20,336 nucleotides of DNA, from positions 1 to 20,336 of IMG/VR virus record IMGVR_UViG_3300045995_000759. One strand, 5' to 3'. Below, piece after piece: positions 1 through 8,817 of this stretch. The stretch's first letter is position 1. Each line of letters starts with the position of its first letter. The notes below the pieces were generated by a model, which saw only the letters and a program-made list of their open reading frames with translations, did not search any database and was not told the DNA's origin. The translations under genes and the position numbers were made by a program. The stretch comes from a virus.

Positions 1-13
1 TGTTAATTATGTT

Positions 14-2689
14 ATGAATAAAACTTCTAATTCAATTTATTTATATACTGGTAATAATAATAAAATAGAAACAATTGAAAAACTATTAATAAGCGGTAAT
101 TCTTATTTCAGTAAAATAACGTCATTACCAAGAGACATATTAAATCATAGATTTTATAATATTATTGATGTATGGGTAGATCAATTATCAAAACATGACA
201 ATGATATTGCCAATGATATTATTAATAGCAAATCAAAATTAGGTGCATTATTATATTTATCGAATTTTGGATATACATTAAGTCCTTTTAATAAATATCC
301 AAATAATTTAAACGAAACGATGTTTAATCTTTCAGCAGAAATTAATATTCCTATGTATTTACCCGCATATATCGGTGCATTGGTATATGCAATTGAAAGC
401 GGTGATACAAATTTTACGGAACAAAAAATAAAAGATTTTTTTACAATTGGTGCTGGAAAAACATTAGATAGTTCTGGTGTGTTTATTTTTGCAGATATTT
501 ATGATATTAAAAATTATTTATCTAAAAAAGATAAAGAAACATTTAAAACCGCATTTGATGAATTTTATTCTCATACATCACAATCAGTAAATTTTTTATA
601 TGATAATATATTTGCTGAAATTCAAAAATTATATAATAACATTAAAGATAAAACATCAATAGAAAAAGAAAAATTATATAGATCATATTTAAAACCAGAT
701 AATAATGAATACTATTCTAATATAATTCAACCATTAATTCAAAGAACAAATATTTTAAATTTAAGTGAAATAACCTTTGATATGAATCCAGTAGTTCCAA
801 CACACATTGGTTATCAATCATTAAAATCATTAAACGATAAAACAAATTTGAAAAACATTAATACTAATTATTTTACACAATTTTTTTCAAAATTACTTGT
901 AGAAATTACAACAGAAGAAAATAGAATAAAAGAACTTAAAAAAGAACAAGAAAAATCAGGAAATGATAAAGATATTGTAACAGAAACATATTATTCATTT
1001 AAAAACATTAATGATAAATGGCTTTCAAGTCCAAATTATACAAATATTGAAGGTTATCCATTTAACGAACCTAATAAAAGTTTAATCAATTCATTTGTTT
1101 TTGTCGATAGAGCAATGAATCCTATTGGCGATACAATACTTAATGCAGAATGTTTAATAGACATGTTTGATGATCCAAATGTTTCTGTATTTACCGCATT
1201 ATCACAATTATTATCATTAAATGGATTTGAATTTTTTCCTTTACAAAATTTTATGTCATATGGTGAAGGTGCTTGGAGAGACACATTTAAAATTGATACA
1301 AGTGGTAATATTAAATCAAGTCCAGCATATGTTTGTATGTATATTGGTGGAACATCAAGTTATCCATCAACAGGTGGTAATGGTTTTATTAATGATGGTA
1401 TCATTGATTTAAGTACTGCAGATTCAAAAGATTTTAATACTGTAAAACCAAATAAAAATGCTCTTTCTGATGATGAAAATGCATATCCTGAATTTCCTTT
1501 CAGACAAGTAAGGGCATTTAAAGTGAGATTTGGCGAACAAAATCAGTCAATGTTTACTGATATAAAAATTGAAAGTAAAGAATATCCTGATACAAATGAA
1601 TCAATTCAAATATTATCAAGATTAGCGGGTGATAATAATAATGTACCAGTACCAAAAGGTCAAAATTTATATAATTTATATGAAAACAGGGCATATAGAG
1701 CAACAATTACAGGATTAGGTAATGCAATGATTCAACCAACACAATATTTTCAATTGGAAAATGTACCTATTTTTAATGGTGCATACATTATATTATCAGT
1801 TGAACACACAATTGAACCAAATAAAATGATGACAAATTTTTCTGGAACTAAAATTTTAAGATATCCTGTTCCAAGAGTAGTTGATGCTGCATCAATTTAT
1901 GGTTTTGAAGGTTCAAGTGCTGGTGATGTTGTGTCACATGTTACACCGGGAACAACAGGAACTGGAACAGAAGCAATAACAATATCACAACCAAGATTAG
2001 AAAAATTGAAATCAGTTTTTGGTATTGATGTTTCTTATGCTCAAATTAATCTTAATTGGAATAAATACAAAGGCGATTCTACCGATCCCGGTTTCCCAAA
2101 TCCTAAATTTGTATTAATAAAAGTTAGTCAAGGAGATTTTGTTGATCCCGTAAGAATAAAAAATATTAATGGTGCAAAATCAATAAATTTAAAAATTGGT
2201 TACTATCATTATGCTGAACAATATGCCGATTCGAATGTTTCTGCGAATATTGTTGCTAACGCAACAGCACAAGCTCAATTTTTTATAAACACAGTAAAAG
2301 CATTACCAGTCCCTAATTTTCCGCTTATATTAGATATGGAAGATCGTGAAGAAAAAAATAAATATTGGTCAAAAATTAAGGATAATAATGATTTATGGAT
2401 CGATACATTTATTACTGAATTAAAAAAGAATGGATATAATACAATTCTTTATGCCAATCATAATTTTATTACCAATAAAATGAATGGTAATAAATTTGCT
2501 TCAATTCCATTATGGCATGCAAGATATTTATTACCACCACTTTCTCCAGAATCATATAATCCAAATCCTTCAAATGGATGGAAAGATTGGACTATTTGGC
2601 AATTTAGTAGTTCTAATAATCATCTTGATTTAAATATAATGAAAGAAAGTTTCTTTGAGTCAGCTAAACCATATTTAAATTCAACATAA
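14..2689 (+). CDS. Baseplate hub-like protein fused to a C-terminal GH25 lysozyme
   Basis: Probable tail-tip protein that cuts peptidoglycan during infection. Residues 1 to about 630 look like a baseplate hub; around 563-605 the segment with ITGLGNAMIQPTQYF and VPIFNGAYIILSVEH resembles gp27/gp5-type hubs of large myoviruses. A Gly/Thr/Ser-rich linker (about 632-660) leads to a glycoside hydrolase family 25 muramidase at about 668-891, with GIDVS (Asp672), KVSQGDF, GYYHYAE, the catalytic LDMED (Asp774, Glu776) and IWQFSSS near the end. All expected catalytic acids are present. T4 gp5 also carries a lysozyme, but of a different family and not at the C-terminus. The start is the first ATG in the window; no stop precedes it in frame, so the protein could begin further upstream. 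It converges with the next gene with a two-base gap and no visible terminator. Confidence 0.85.
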   Translation: MNKTSNSIYLYTGNNNKIETIEKLLISGNSYFSKITSLPRDILNHRFYNIIDVWVDQLSKHDNDIANDIINSKSKLGALLYLSNFGYTLSPFNKYPNNLNETMFNLSAEINIPMYLPAYIGALVYAIESGDTNFTEQKIKDFFTIGAGKTLDSSGVFIFADIYDIKNYLSKKDKETFKTAFDEFYSHTSQSVNFLYDNIFAEIQKLYNNIKDKTSIEKEKLYRSYLKPDNNEYYSNIIQPLIQRTNILNLSEITFDMNPVVPTHIGYQSLKSLNDKTNLKNINTNYFTQFFSKLLVEITTEENRIKELKKEQEKSGNDKDIVTETYYSFKNINDKWLSSPNYTNIEGYPFNEPNKSLINSFVFVDRAMNPIGDTILNAECLIDMFDDPNVSVFTALSQLLSLNGFEFFPLQNFMSYGEGAWRDTFKIDTSGNIKSSPAYVCMYIGGTSSYPSTGGNGFINDGIIDLSTADSKDFNTVKPNKNALSDDENAYPEFPFRQVRAFKVRFGEQNQSMFTDIKIESKEYPDTNESIQILSRLAGDNNNVPVPKGQNLYNLYENRAYRATITGLGNAMIQPTQYFQLENVPIFNGAYIILSVEHTIEPNKMMTNFSGTKILRYPVPRVVDAASIYGFEGSSAGDVVSHVTPGTTGTGTEAITISQPRLEKLKSVFGIDVSYAQINLNWNKYKGDSTDPGFPNPKFVLIKVSQGDFVDPVRIKNINGAKSINLKIGYYHYAEQYADSNVSANIVANATAQAQFFINTVKALPVPNFPLILDMEDREEKNKYWSKIKDNNDLWIDTFITELKKNGYNTILYANHNFITNKMNGNKFASIPLWHARYLLPPLSPESYNPNPSNGWKDWTIWQFSSSNNHLDLNIMKESFFESAKPYLNST

Positions 2690-2691
2690 AA

Positions 2692-3462
2692 TTATAATAT
2701 ACTCTTTTTTAATTCATGTAAACCGATAATGTCGTCATCTACAGTCTGCAGATTAAATTTCATTTCTTTTATTTTTTGAATTGCTTTTGCAATATTTTCT
2801 TTAGCGGTTTCTTTGTTTATGCTTTCTAATATAATTAAATTTTCAGATTTGTATTTTTCAAGAAGTTCTGATTTTTCATCATCGTTTGCTTTAACAAGTT
2901 CATTAAATAAATTTCTATCATTTTCTTCTAATGATTCATATCTTTCATTAAATTTATTAACTGCAATTTCAATAACATCATCATTTATCATATCAACACT
3001 TTCTGTAAGGCTTTGTTTAGCGTTTTTAACATGATTTAAAACCAATGTAAATGATTCATGAATATCATCAACATCAATTTTATCATAACAGCTTAAAGAT
3101 TCTCTGATTAAGTTACCGATAGCAATATATAAATTAACTTTATTATCATCAACTTGAATATCTTCAGTAAGAAATGATTTTAAATTTTCATGTTCTTTTT
3201 CAATTTCATCAAGAGTGTAAACATCAAATAATTTAATGTTATTATCAATATAGCGTGTTGCTGCCAAATCATTTTCAATATGTTTATTTTCAATATTATT
3301 GAAAACTTTAAATTCTAATTGTAAAATCGGAGATTTTTTTACAATAAATAAAAAATCATTTGTTAATTTTTTTGACTCTTCAACTAAAGCATTATTAAAA
3401 TAAGCATCCTTTAATTTTTTGGAAACCACTAAATTAACAATTCCTATATTGATATTTTCCAT
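2692..3462 (-). CDS. Hypothetical helical protein downstream of the portal gene
   Basis: A 256-residue protein that I do not recognise. It is rich in Glu, Lys, Asp and Asn, has no signal peptide or membrane segment, and its second half (about 150-245) looks like long charged helices, possibly coiled coil. It lies directly after the portal gene, where T4-like phages carry small prohead core and scaffold genes; a head-assembly role is therefore a positional guess only. The ATG at 3462 is 9 bases after a perfect copy of the promoter motif, which itself begins right after the portal stop codon. No Shine-Dalgarno sequence is present. It meets the hub/lysozyme gene tail to tail. Confidence 0.8.
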   Translation of the reverse strand: MENINIGIVNLVVSKKLKDAYFNNALVEESKKLTNDFLFIVKKSPILQLEFKVFNNIENKHIENDLAATRYIDNNIKLFDVYTLDEIEKEHENLKSFLTEDIQVDDNKVNLYIAIGNLIRESLSCYDKIDVDDIHESFTLVLNHVKNAKQSLTESVDMINDDVIEIAVNKFNERYESLEENDRNLFNELVKANDDEKSELLEKYKSENLIILESINKETAKENIAKAIQKIKEMKFNLQTVDDDIIGLHELKKSIL

Positions 3463-3471
3463 ATTATTAAA

Positions 3472-3486
3472 TTTATTATAAATACT
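3472..3486 (-). promoter_or_regulatory. Late-promoter-like motif for the gene at 2692-3462
   Basis: Reads AGTATTTATAATAAA on the minus strand, the best match to the shared motif. It fills the gap between the portal stop codon (3488) and the ATG at 3462. The identical sequence stands before the gene at 7797-8285. Confidence 0.6.
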
Positions 3487-3487
3487 A

Positions 3488-5512
3488 TTATGATTCAGTT
3501 AATTCTATATTTTCAATATCATCAATTACAATATCTTCTGTTTCATTAATTTCTCGTTGAGCGTTGATACTTTCACTACCTTCCAATAAAACATTAATTT
3601 CATCAATCATATTTTGAGCATTTTTATTTAAATTTGTATTAATTTTATCATTTTCATTAATTGCTTCTTTATGACCATTTTTCTTTTTAACTTCAGGTTT
3701 GGCAGTATCACCATATACTAATTTTTCAACATGTGTATTATATTCTTTTTCAGTTAATCGAGATTTGTTTTCAGCCATTGGTGGTAATCCACCAGCAGCA
3801 GGAGCACCACCAGCAGGAGCACCACCAGCAGGAGGCATTCCACCACCAGCAGGAGCACCACCAGCAGGAGGCATTCCACCAGCACCACCAGCAGGTGGAG
3901 CACCACCTCCTTCAGTTGCACCACTTTGTGCACCCAATAATGCTGCTTCAGGTTCACCAAATCTATTATCAATATCAGTAAATAAACCTGATTTTTTAAT
4001 AACAACTGGAGAATCTTGAAGTTCTTGCATGACAACTTTTTCCATTTTTTGTTGTTTCAAGTCATCAACAATTTCTTTATCACTCATATTAAATATACTT
4101 CTTTTAGCATTTGTATGTGACATTGCAGCAATACCGCCTTCAGCACGAGTTAATTCAGTATATGTTTGTGCTTTATCACGCATTAATTCAGATTTTTGTA
4201 ATTCAGCCTGTGTTGATGGATTTGTAAGTGTTAATGTAAAACTACTTAAATCTTCACCACTATAACCCAATAAATATAAATGTACCATTGCCATTTTATT
4301 GAGTTCCTGAATCATTGACTGTTGAATACGATTTATTTTTTTAGAAAATCTGATATCATATTGTGCCATTGTTTTTCCAGCACCCGCAGCATCCTGAAAT
4401 GATAAAAAAGGTTTCGGAATTCCAAGTCCAATAAAAAGATTATCACGAAGATACTCTATATCATGAATTTGATCCAAATTCGATGCTCCGGGTAATGTTT
4501 CAATACCAGTTTGAGTATTTGCATTTCTTACTGGTAAAAAATAATCTTCATCATTGCCAAGAATATTAAAACGATAATCGATTTGTCCGTCATTTGGTGC
4601 TATTTGTGCAGTTTTTTTAAACTTGGTAGCAACTTTGTAGATATATTCTTCAATATCATCTTCATCAATATTTCCAACATCAATTTTAAACACTTTTTTC
4701 TCACCTGCACGAATAATACGATATGTTAACATAGCATCTTCTGCCATAACAAGTTGTCTGAAAACTCTACGCACTTTATTTAAAACAGATGATCCATAAG
4801 GAAGATATTTATCATCTCCCAAAAGTCTGAAATGTGCAATTTCAAATACGTTAAATTCATCACCTGTCATTCTTTCTTTAAATTTCACAAGTGGTTTACC
4901 GTTTTGAATTCTTTCAAATCTTTCAATTTCGTAATTAACTAATTGTTTAATGTGAGTAATACCTTTTTTTCTTTCACCATATATAAGTACGAAATTATCA
5001 CCATATTTTGTTGTATTTCTTACCCAAAATGGTAAGTTAACATTTACATTGACAATATCATAAAAAAATTCTTCTAATAATGTTTTTATTCTTTCTTTAT
5101 TTGAATATATATTTAGCATTTTACCATTCATGCCAATTGTAGTTGATTCTTCCATTAATAGGTCTAATGCGCTTGAAATAATGGGGTAATATTCCATGCC
5201 TTCATAATCTATGTATGCAGGTAATCTGGCTGCTTCATATTGAAGTGCTTTTTGGAATCCTCTATCAGTAGTTCTGAAGAATTTATTTTGAAGGTCTCTT
5301 TTTTGTTGTAACTCCAAACCCTTTTTTTGTATTTCTTCAGGAGTATTACCTTTAATAATAACTTTATTTTCTTTTGCGGGAGTACTTGCAGATATAATTG
5401 TTGGTTGTTTTTCTGGTGAATCAAAACCACCAAGATTTAAGAACTGATTTAATTGTTGATATACAGTTCCTCTTTTTTCTTTATCACTTCCTGTTTTTTC
5501 GTTGTCAGCCAT
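3488..5512 (-). CDS. Portal protein, T4 gp20-like
   Basis: Dodecameric vertex protein through which DNA enters the head and to which the tail attaches. The 674-residue protein has gp20-type stretches: a region with LPYGSSVL followed by RRVFRQLVMAEDAM, then TYRIIRAGEKKVFKIDVGN, and later EYLRDNLFIGLGIP with a helix rich in Gln and Met. T4 gp20 is somewhat shorter (about 520 residues); the excess is mostly a disordered tail after about residue 510. Residues about 536-577 form a Gly/Pro/Ala repeat (units such as MPPAGGAPAGG), followed by a charged C-terminus. It lies 72 bases downstream of the terminase stop. The ATG at 5512 follows a motif copy and an A/T-only leader. Confident from the fold-specific blocks and the terminase neighbour. 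Confidence 0.88.
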   Translation of the reverse strand: MADNEKTGSDKEKRGTVYQQLNQFLNLGGFDSPEKQPTIISASTPAKENKVIIKGNTPEEIQKKGLELQQKRDLQNKFFRTTDRGFQKALQYEAARLPAYIDYEGMEYYPIISSALDLLMEESTTIGMNGKMLNIYSNKERIKTLLEEFFYDIVNVNVNLPFWVRNTTKYGDNFVLIYGERKKGITHIKQLVNYEIERFERIQNGKPLVKFKERMTGDEFNVFEIAHFRLLGDDKYLPYGSSVLNKVRRVFRQLVMAEDAMLTYRIIRAGEKKVFKIDVGNIDEDDIEEYIYKVATKFKKTAQIAPNDGQIDYRFNILGNDEDYFLPVRNANTQTGIETLPGASNLDQIHDIEYLRDNLFIGLGIPKPFLSFQDAAGAGKTMAQYDIRFSKKINRIQQSMIQELNKMAMVHLYLLGYSGEDLSSFTLTLTNPSTQAELQKSELMRDKAQTYTELTRAEGGIAAMSHTNAKRSIFNMSDKEIVDDLKQQKMEKVVMQELQDSPVVIKKSGLFTDIDNRFGEPEAALLGAQSGATEGGGAPPAGGAGGMPPAGGAPAGGGMPPAGGAPAGGAPAAGGLPPMAENKSRLTEKEYNTHVEKLVYGDTAKPEVKKKNGHKEAINENDKINTNLNKNAQNMIDEINVLLEGSESINAQREINETEDIVIDDIENIELTES
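3788..3904 (-). repeat. Tandem Gly/Pro/Ala-coding repeats in the portal C-terminus
   Basis: Degenerate tandem units built on CCACCAGCAGGAGCA and GGAGGCATTCCACCA (plus-strand reading) encode PPAGGAPAGG-type repeats at about residues 536-577. The patch is much more GC-rich than its surroundings. Such repeats can change in copy number by slippage. Confidence 0.8.
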
Positions 5513-5529
5513 TTTATAAAATTTTATAT

Positions 5530-5544
5530 TTTTTTATAAATACT
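5530..5544 (-). promoter_or_regulatory. Late-promoter-like motif for the portal gene
   Basis: Reads AGTATTTATAAAAAA on the minus strand, 17 bases before the portal ATG at 5512. Confidence 0.55.
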
Positions 5545-5567
5545 TTGATTTTATTAAAAAAATCATT

Positions 5568-5582
5568 TCAAATATAAATACA
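5568..5582 (-). promoter_or_regulatory. Second, variant promoter-like motif upstream of the portal gene
   Basis: Reads TGTATTTATATTTGA on the minus strand and sits directly after the terminase stop codon. It keeps the GTATTTAT core. The same stretch contains TATATTTG, which fits the TAnnTTTG -7 box known for Bacteroides promoters, but no clear -33 box was seen. Confidence 0.4.
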
Positions 5583-5584
5583 CA

Positions 5585-7669
5585 TTAACTTCTCTTTTTT
5601 CCATCTATACCATTAAACAACCACTTATTTATTAAATATGGATTCAGTGGTGATACACTATTAGGTGAAATCATTGGTTTATATGTTTTTGTATTACCAC
5701 TATTCATTCTTTTTCCAATTTCATTCATTGTATTATTAGTAATAATTGCATTAAGCATTTTTTCAGTGATGCCTTTACTTTGTTTATATCTTACCATATC
5801 ATAATTAAGTACATATAATCCAATTGATAGTCCCATAACAGAATCATCATGAAATGAACGTTTATGATCAGCAACACGATTACCGGGAACAGTAACAAAT
5901 GTTTTTAATTCGTTTAATAATCTGACAGACCTGATTATAATATCTTCCAAATGAATTGCTCTTTGTAATTCAAGAAGAACTGAAGCACGATTACTGCCAA
6001 TATAAAATCCGGGGATTAAATCCACATTAATAACAGTACCATCATTCATTGTTTTTTGTCCTTTTTTAATATATCCCTGTAATCTATCTCTTGATGGTTT
6101 ATGTGTTACTTCAGCATAATGAACATTTTCATAACCAAATTCCAGCATTTTTTCAACACTTTGTACACCATAACCACCAGTAATATCTATAACACAATAT
6201 GAATTATTATATTTTTTTCCATATTGATATGCTATTTCGGCAAGCATTTGTGGTACTATTTTACCATAATATTCAGCAACTTGTTCAATTTTATGCCTTC
6301 TTATTTTAACTTTTTTAATTTTACCGTTTTTATTTATTATTTTTTCTTCAATAACTTCAACAGTTTTTAAAATATTTATTGTTGAAAAATCTTCACCATG
6401 TCCGGGTGAAGCATCTAATCCCATAATATAATCCTCACCCGCAATTGGGTCTTCAAAAATCCACATATTTTTATCAACAAATTCTTGACGAATCGGAACT
6501 TTTACTTCATTATCTTGAATACGTTTTAAATATTCTTCAGCAATAAAATTATCACCTGATCCAAGGAAACTACATAATAATTCCTGTGCAATTTTACGCA
6601 TATCACCGTTTGCATTACGAACTTGTTCTTCGAACCAAGGTGAACTGGCTTCCCAACCATCAGCCATCATATTCATTTTTTTATTTTCATCCCAATTATC
6701 GGGAGTTATACTAATTTCAGTTTCTTTTCCTTTATTTTTTAACCATACCAAATCTTTATTATAACGAGGATCATTAAACCACCATAATTCAACAGGAACA
6801 AAATTATTTTCTTGATTTTTTGCACCCATAAATGTTTTATAAAAAACAGCGTCTAAACCACTTGGTGTACTTACCATTATGGTTGCACCACCAGTTTGCA
6901 TTGTTGGTTGTGCTGATGTCCAGAAATTATCACCTTTTTCTGTCCAAGCAGTTTCATCCCAAAATAATAATGTTGGTGTATAACCACGAAGTCCCTTTGA
7001 TGAAAAAGCACCTAATGATGAATTATTATTATATCTTTTTAATTTTTGGGTATCTTTAAAATTTCTTTTTTCAGTATCTCTACCAGTTTTCGGTCTTAAC
7101 CAATCAGGACAATTATCAATAAAATCAACAACATCATTCATTAATTCATCACGAGCAATTTCCAATTTATCTGCAACAATTGCCACACTTCTATTCGGAT
7201 TAAACATTACGTACCAAGAAATAAAAGCACAAGTTGCAGTTGATACACCCGCCTGACGATATTTATTTACAATAACAAATCTTTCATCCAAATAAGTTTT
7301 TATTAAATTTCTTTGAATATCAAATAATAAGAACGGTACTATTTGACCTGCTTTACCTTTTGTTTGGTCGAATACTGTTAAATAAGTTTCAATAAAATAT
7401 ATTGGATTTGTAGCACAACGAACAATTTCATCTTCTTGTTCAAAAACGGTTAATTCACTTGTTTTTTTTGATTTACCTTCTTTAGTAATAACAATTGTTT
7501 CACGTCTACCATATTTTTTTCTAAGTTCCTTTGCAATTCTTCTCGTTTCTTCTTTTTCTCTTTCTTTTTGTACATCAAGAGGTACAACGGGAATATGTTC
7601 TGGAGCTTCTTCTTCTATTTTTTCAAATTTTTCTTTTTCTTTTTCTTCGTCAGACAAATATCTTCTCAT
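5585..7669 (-). CDS. Terminase large subunit (DNA packaging ATPase/nuclease)
   Basis: Motor that pumps DNA into the prohead and cuts the concatemer. In the 694-residue protein the ATPase motifs are a deviant Walker A, KYRQAGVST (136-144), Walker B LLFWDE (D238, E239) and coupling motif STPSG (267-271). The C-terminal RNase H-like nuclease has its acidic residues at D419 (MGLDASPG), D494 (CVIDITGG) and D608/D609 (FHDDSVMG). The first ~75 residues are a highly charged extension. Length is usual for T4-like TerL (T4 gp17 is 610). The canonical Walker A lysine is replaced by valine, as in other terminases where a lysine at the N-terminal end of the loop takes over. It lies upstream of the portal gene. 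No small subunit gene is recognisable nearby. Confidence 0.93.
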   Translation of the reverse strand: MRRYLSDEEKEKEKFEKIEEEAPEHIPVVPLDVQKEREKEETRRIAKELRKKYGRRETIVITKEGKSKKTSELTVFEQEDEIVRCATNPIYFIETYLTVFDQTKGKAGQIVPFLLFDIQRNLIKTYLDERFVIVNKYRQAGVSTATCAFISWYVMFNPNRSVAIVADKLEIARDELMNDVVDFIDNCPDWLRPKTGRDTEKRNFKDTQKLKRYNNNSSLGAFSSKGLRGYTPTLLFWDETAWTEKGDNFWTSAQPTMQTGGATIMVSTPSGLDAVFYKTFMGAKNQENNFVPVELWWFNDPRYNKDLVWLKNKGKETEISITPDNWDENKKMNMMADGWEASSPWFEEQVRNANGDMRKIAQELLCSFLGSGDNFIAEEYLKRIQDNEVKVPIRQEFVDKNMWIFEDPIAGEDYIMGLDASPGHGEDFSTINILKTVEVIEEKIINKNGKIKKVKIRRHKIEQVAEYYGKIVPQMLAEIAYQYGKKYNNSYCVIDITGGYGVQSVEKMLEFGYENVHYAEVTHKPSRDRLQGYIKKGQKTMNDGTVINVDLIPGFYIGSNRASVLLELQRAIHLEDIIIRSVRLLNELKTFVTVPGNRVADHKRSFHDDSVMGLSIGLYVLNYDMVRYKQSKGITEKMLNAIITNNTMNEIGKRMNSGNTKTYKPMISPNSVSPLNPYLINKWLFNGIDGKKRS

Positions 7670-7681
7670 TTAATATAAATA

Positions 7682-7696
7682 TTTACAATAAATACT
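7682..7696 (-). promoter_or_regulatory. Late-promoter-like motif for the terminase gene
   Basis: Reads AGTATTTATTGTAAA on the minus strand, 12 bases before the terminase ATG at 7669. A second partial copy (ATATTTATATTAA) follows at once and runs into the start codon. Confidence 0.55.
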
Positions 7697-7710
7697 CTTA
7701 CCATATAAAA

Positions 7711-7780
7711 CCGCAAAGCTCGGCACATATCTTGACGTGTCGAGCTTCGAATTTCCTTCCTCCTAATTTGGCAGGATGAA
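7711..7780. other. GC-richer two-hairpin element between genes, possible structured RNA
   Basis: An 11-pair stem (7716-7726 with 7737-7747, loop 7727-7736) is followed by a second stem in which TCCTCC pairs with GGCAGGA (one bulged base) around loop TAATTT (7759-7777). The long stem has one G-U wobble if read on the plus strand but an A-C mismatch on the minus strand. On the minus strand it would be the leader of the terminase transcript from the motif at 7782-7796, and would carry AGGAGG, the only strong Shine-Dalgarno-like string I saw in a gene-upstream gap, with no start codon at a useful distance. On the plus strand a weak sigma70-like pair (TTTACA 7682, TATAAA 7704) precedes it. Strand and role are unresolved. 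Confidence 0.4.
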
Positions 7781-7781
7781 C

Positions 7782-7796
7782 TCTATTATAAATACA
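7782..7796 (-). promoter_or_regulatory. Variant promoter-like motif before the two-hairpin element
   Basis: Reads TGTATTTATAATAGA on the minus strand. It touches the stop codon of the gene at 7797-8285 and faces the hairpin element and the terminase gene, giving terminase a second, longer-leader promoter. Confidence 0.45.
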
Positions 7797-8285
7797 TTAA
7801 AATTTTATAGAAGAAGTTTCAACAAATTCATTATTTTTTAATATTATTTTTCTTGCATTTAGCATATCTTTAATTTTTGCCAATGTCATACCATAGTGAA
7901 ATACTAATAATGGAACATCATCACCAACATTTTCAAACATTTGTTGATAATCACTATTACCATTATTATTACCATCATCTTGTTTTTCTTTTTCATATGC
8001 TAAAGCATGTATTGTATAATAACCATGCATATATGGTCTATCAACCGCTTCATGCAAACAAAATAAATCAAAAGAATCTGTTTTTAAACTAAAAACAGCA
8101 TTAACATATTCTTCAGTTGGTGGTTGTGCGTTATTACAAGCAGGAACTAAATCCCAACACCAGCCTTCAACATCAATATTAGTTTCATCAAGGGAAAAAA
8201 TAAATTCGTATAATCCTTCATATTTTGAATTATAACCAACTTTTAAAATATAAATTAGTTTTAGTTTATCCTCTTCGTAAGTCAT
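7797..8285 (-). CDS. Hypothetical phage protein, 162 residues
   Basis: Not recognised. A soluble-looking acidic protein with no signal peptide or membrane segment. Two stretches look constrained and aromatic-rich: GWCWDLVPACNNAQPP (about 41-56) and FDLFCLHEAVDRPYMHGYY (about 73-91), together holding several Cys, His and Trp that could form a metal or ligand site. A Gly/Asn/Asp-rich loop follows at about 102-112. The ATG at 8285 is 8 bases after a perfect promoter motif copy, so it is probably a late gene. It lies upstream of terminase in the same direction. Coding is supported by length, promoter and tight packing; function is unknown. Confidence 0.75.
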   Translation of the reverse strand: MTYEEDKLKLIYILKVGYNSKYEGLYEFIFSLDETNIDVEGWCWDLVPACNNAQPPTEEYVNAVFSLKTDSFDLFCLHEAVDRPYMHGYYTIHALAYEKEKQDDGNNNGNSDYQQMFENVGDDVPLLVFHYGMTLAKIKDMLNARKIILKNNEFVETSSIKF

Positions 8286-8293
8286 AAGATAAC

Positions 8294-8308
8294 TTTATTA
8301 TAAATACT
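8294..8308 (-). promoter_or_regulatory. Late-promoter-like motif for the gene at 7797-8285
   Basis: Reads AGTATTTATAATAAA on the minus strand, identical to the copy at 3472-3486, with an 8-base gap to the ATG. Confidence 0.6.
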
Positions 8309-8317
8309 GATAAACTT

Positions 8318-8770
8318 TTATTTAATATCAGGAAGATTTAATCCAAATTCTTGTTTAATAGAATTATTTGTTAATTTAATGATTGCATCATAATTAATAA
8401 TATTTCTTTTTTCTTCATATTTGAAGTAATTAAAAAATATTTGTGATATTATTGCCAAACTTAAACAAATAAAAAATAGTGTAATTAAATTTAATAATAT
8501 CATACAAAATGATAATCCTAAAAATAAAAACGATAATTTTTTAAAAATAAGTTTACGTGAAAAAATAACATGTATAATATCTTCAAAATTTATTATTACC
8601 AATCTTCTAAATTCAAACCAATCAATATGTAAATCTTCATGATTTATAATACCCTTTTTAATACCTTGAGCATCTAAAAAGATTCTTAATTCTTCTTTTT
8701 TTGAACCGCCAATATAAGTTCTTAATAATTTAAGATGTGTATAGTCTCTTTCTATATTTATATTTTCCAT
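8318..8770 (-). CDS. Small membrane protein of unknown function
   Basis: The 150-residue protein has one long hydrophobic block at about 79-115, best read as two membrane helices with a tight turn, so both termini would face the same side. The N-terminal ~75 residues are charged and amphipathic; the C-terminus is soluble. I do not recognise a family. A holin or a host-modifying membrane protein are both possible but unsupported. Unlike most neighbouring genes it lacks the AGTATTTAT promoter motif. It sits just after a strong terminator and behind a sigma70-like TATAAT, so it may be transcribed at another stage of infection, perhaps by host RNA polymerase (inference). Confidence 0.7.
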   Translation of the reverse strand: MENINIERDYTHLKLLRTYIGGSKKEELRIFLDAQGIKKGIINHEDLHIDWFEFRRLVIINFEDIIHVIFSRKLIFKKLSFLFLGLSFCMILLNLITLFFICLSLAIISQIFFNYFKYEEKRNIINYDAIIKLTNNSIKQEFGLNLPDIK

Positions 8771-8786
8771 AATTTTTATTTTGTCA

Positions 8787-8817
8787 ATTATACGAAAAAC
8801 AAATGAAAATGTTACAA
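8787..8817 (-). promoter_or_regulatory. Possible sigma70-like promoter for the membrane protein gene
   Basis: On the minus strand a TTGTAA (8812-8817) and a perfect TATAAT (8787-8792) are separated by 19 bases, ending 16 bases before the ATG at 8770. The -35 part overlaps the tail of the preceding terminator. The spacer is long and the region AT-rich, so chance is possible. Confidence 0.3.

Noticed and set aside
3699-4035. Open frames on both strands over the portal Gly/Pro/Ala repeat
   Set aside because: They are by-products of the GC-rich triplet-like repeat; only the portal frame has a promoter motif, a family match and a sensible composition.
7711-7780. A tRNA in the GC-richer gap
   Set aside because: TTCGAA resembles a T-loop, but neither strand gives matching T-arm, anticodon and acceptor stems.
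2692-8770. Two proteins (at 3462 and 8770) both beginning MENINI
   Set aside because: The likeness ends after six residues, the codons differ, and the shared residues use AT-rich codons expected by chance; it lacks the downstream pattern of the LFE tag.
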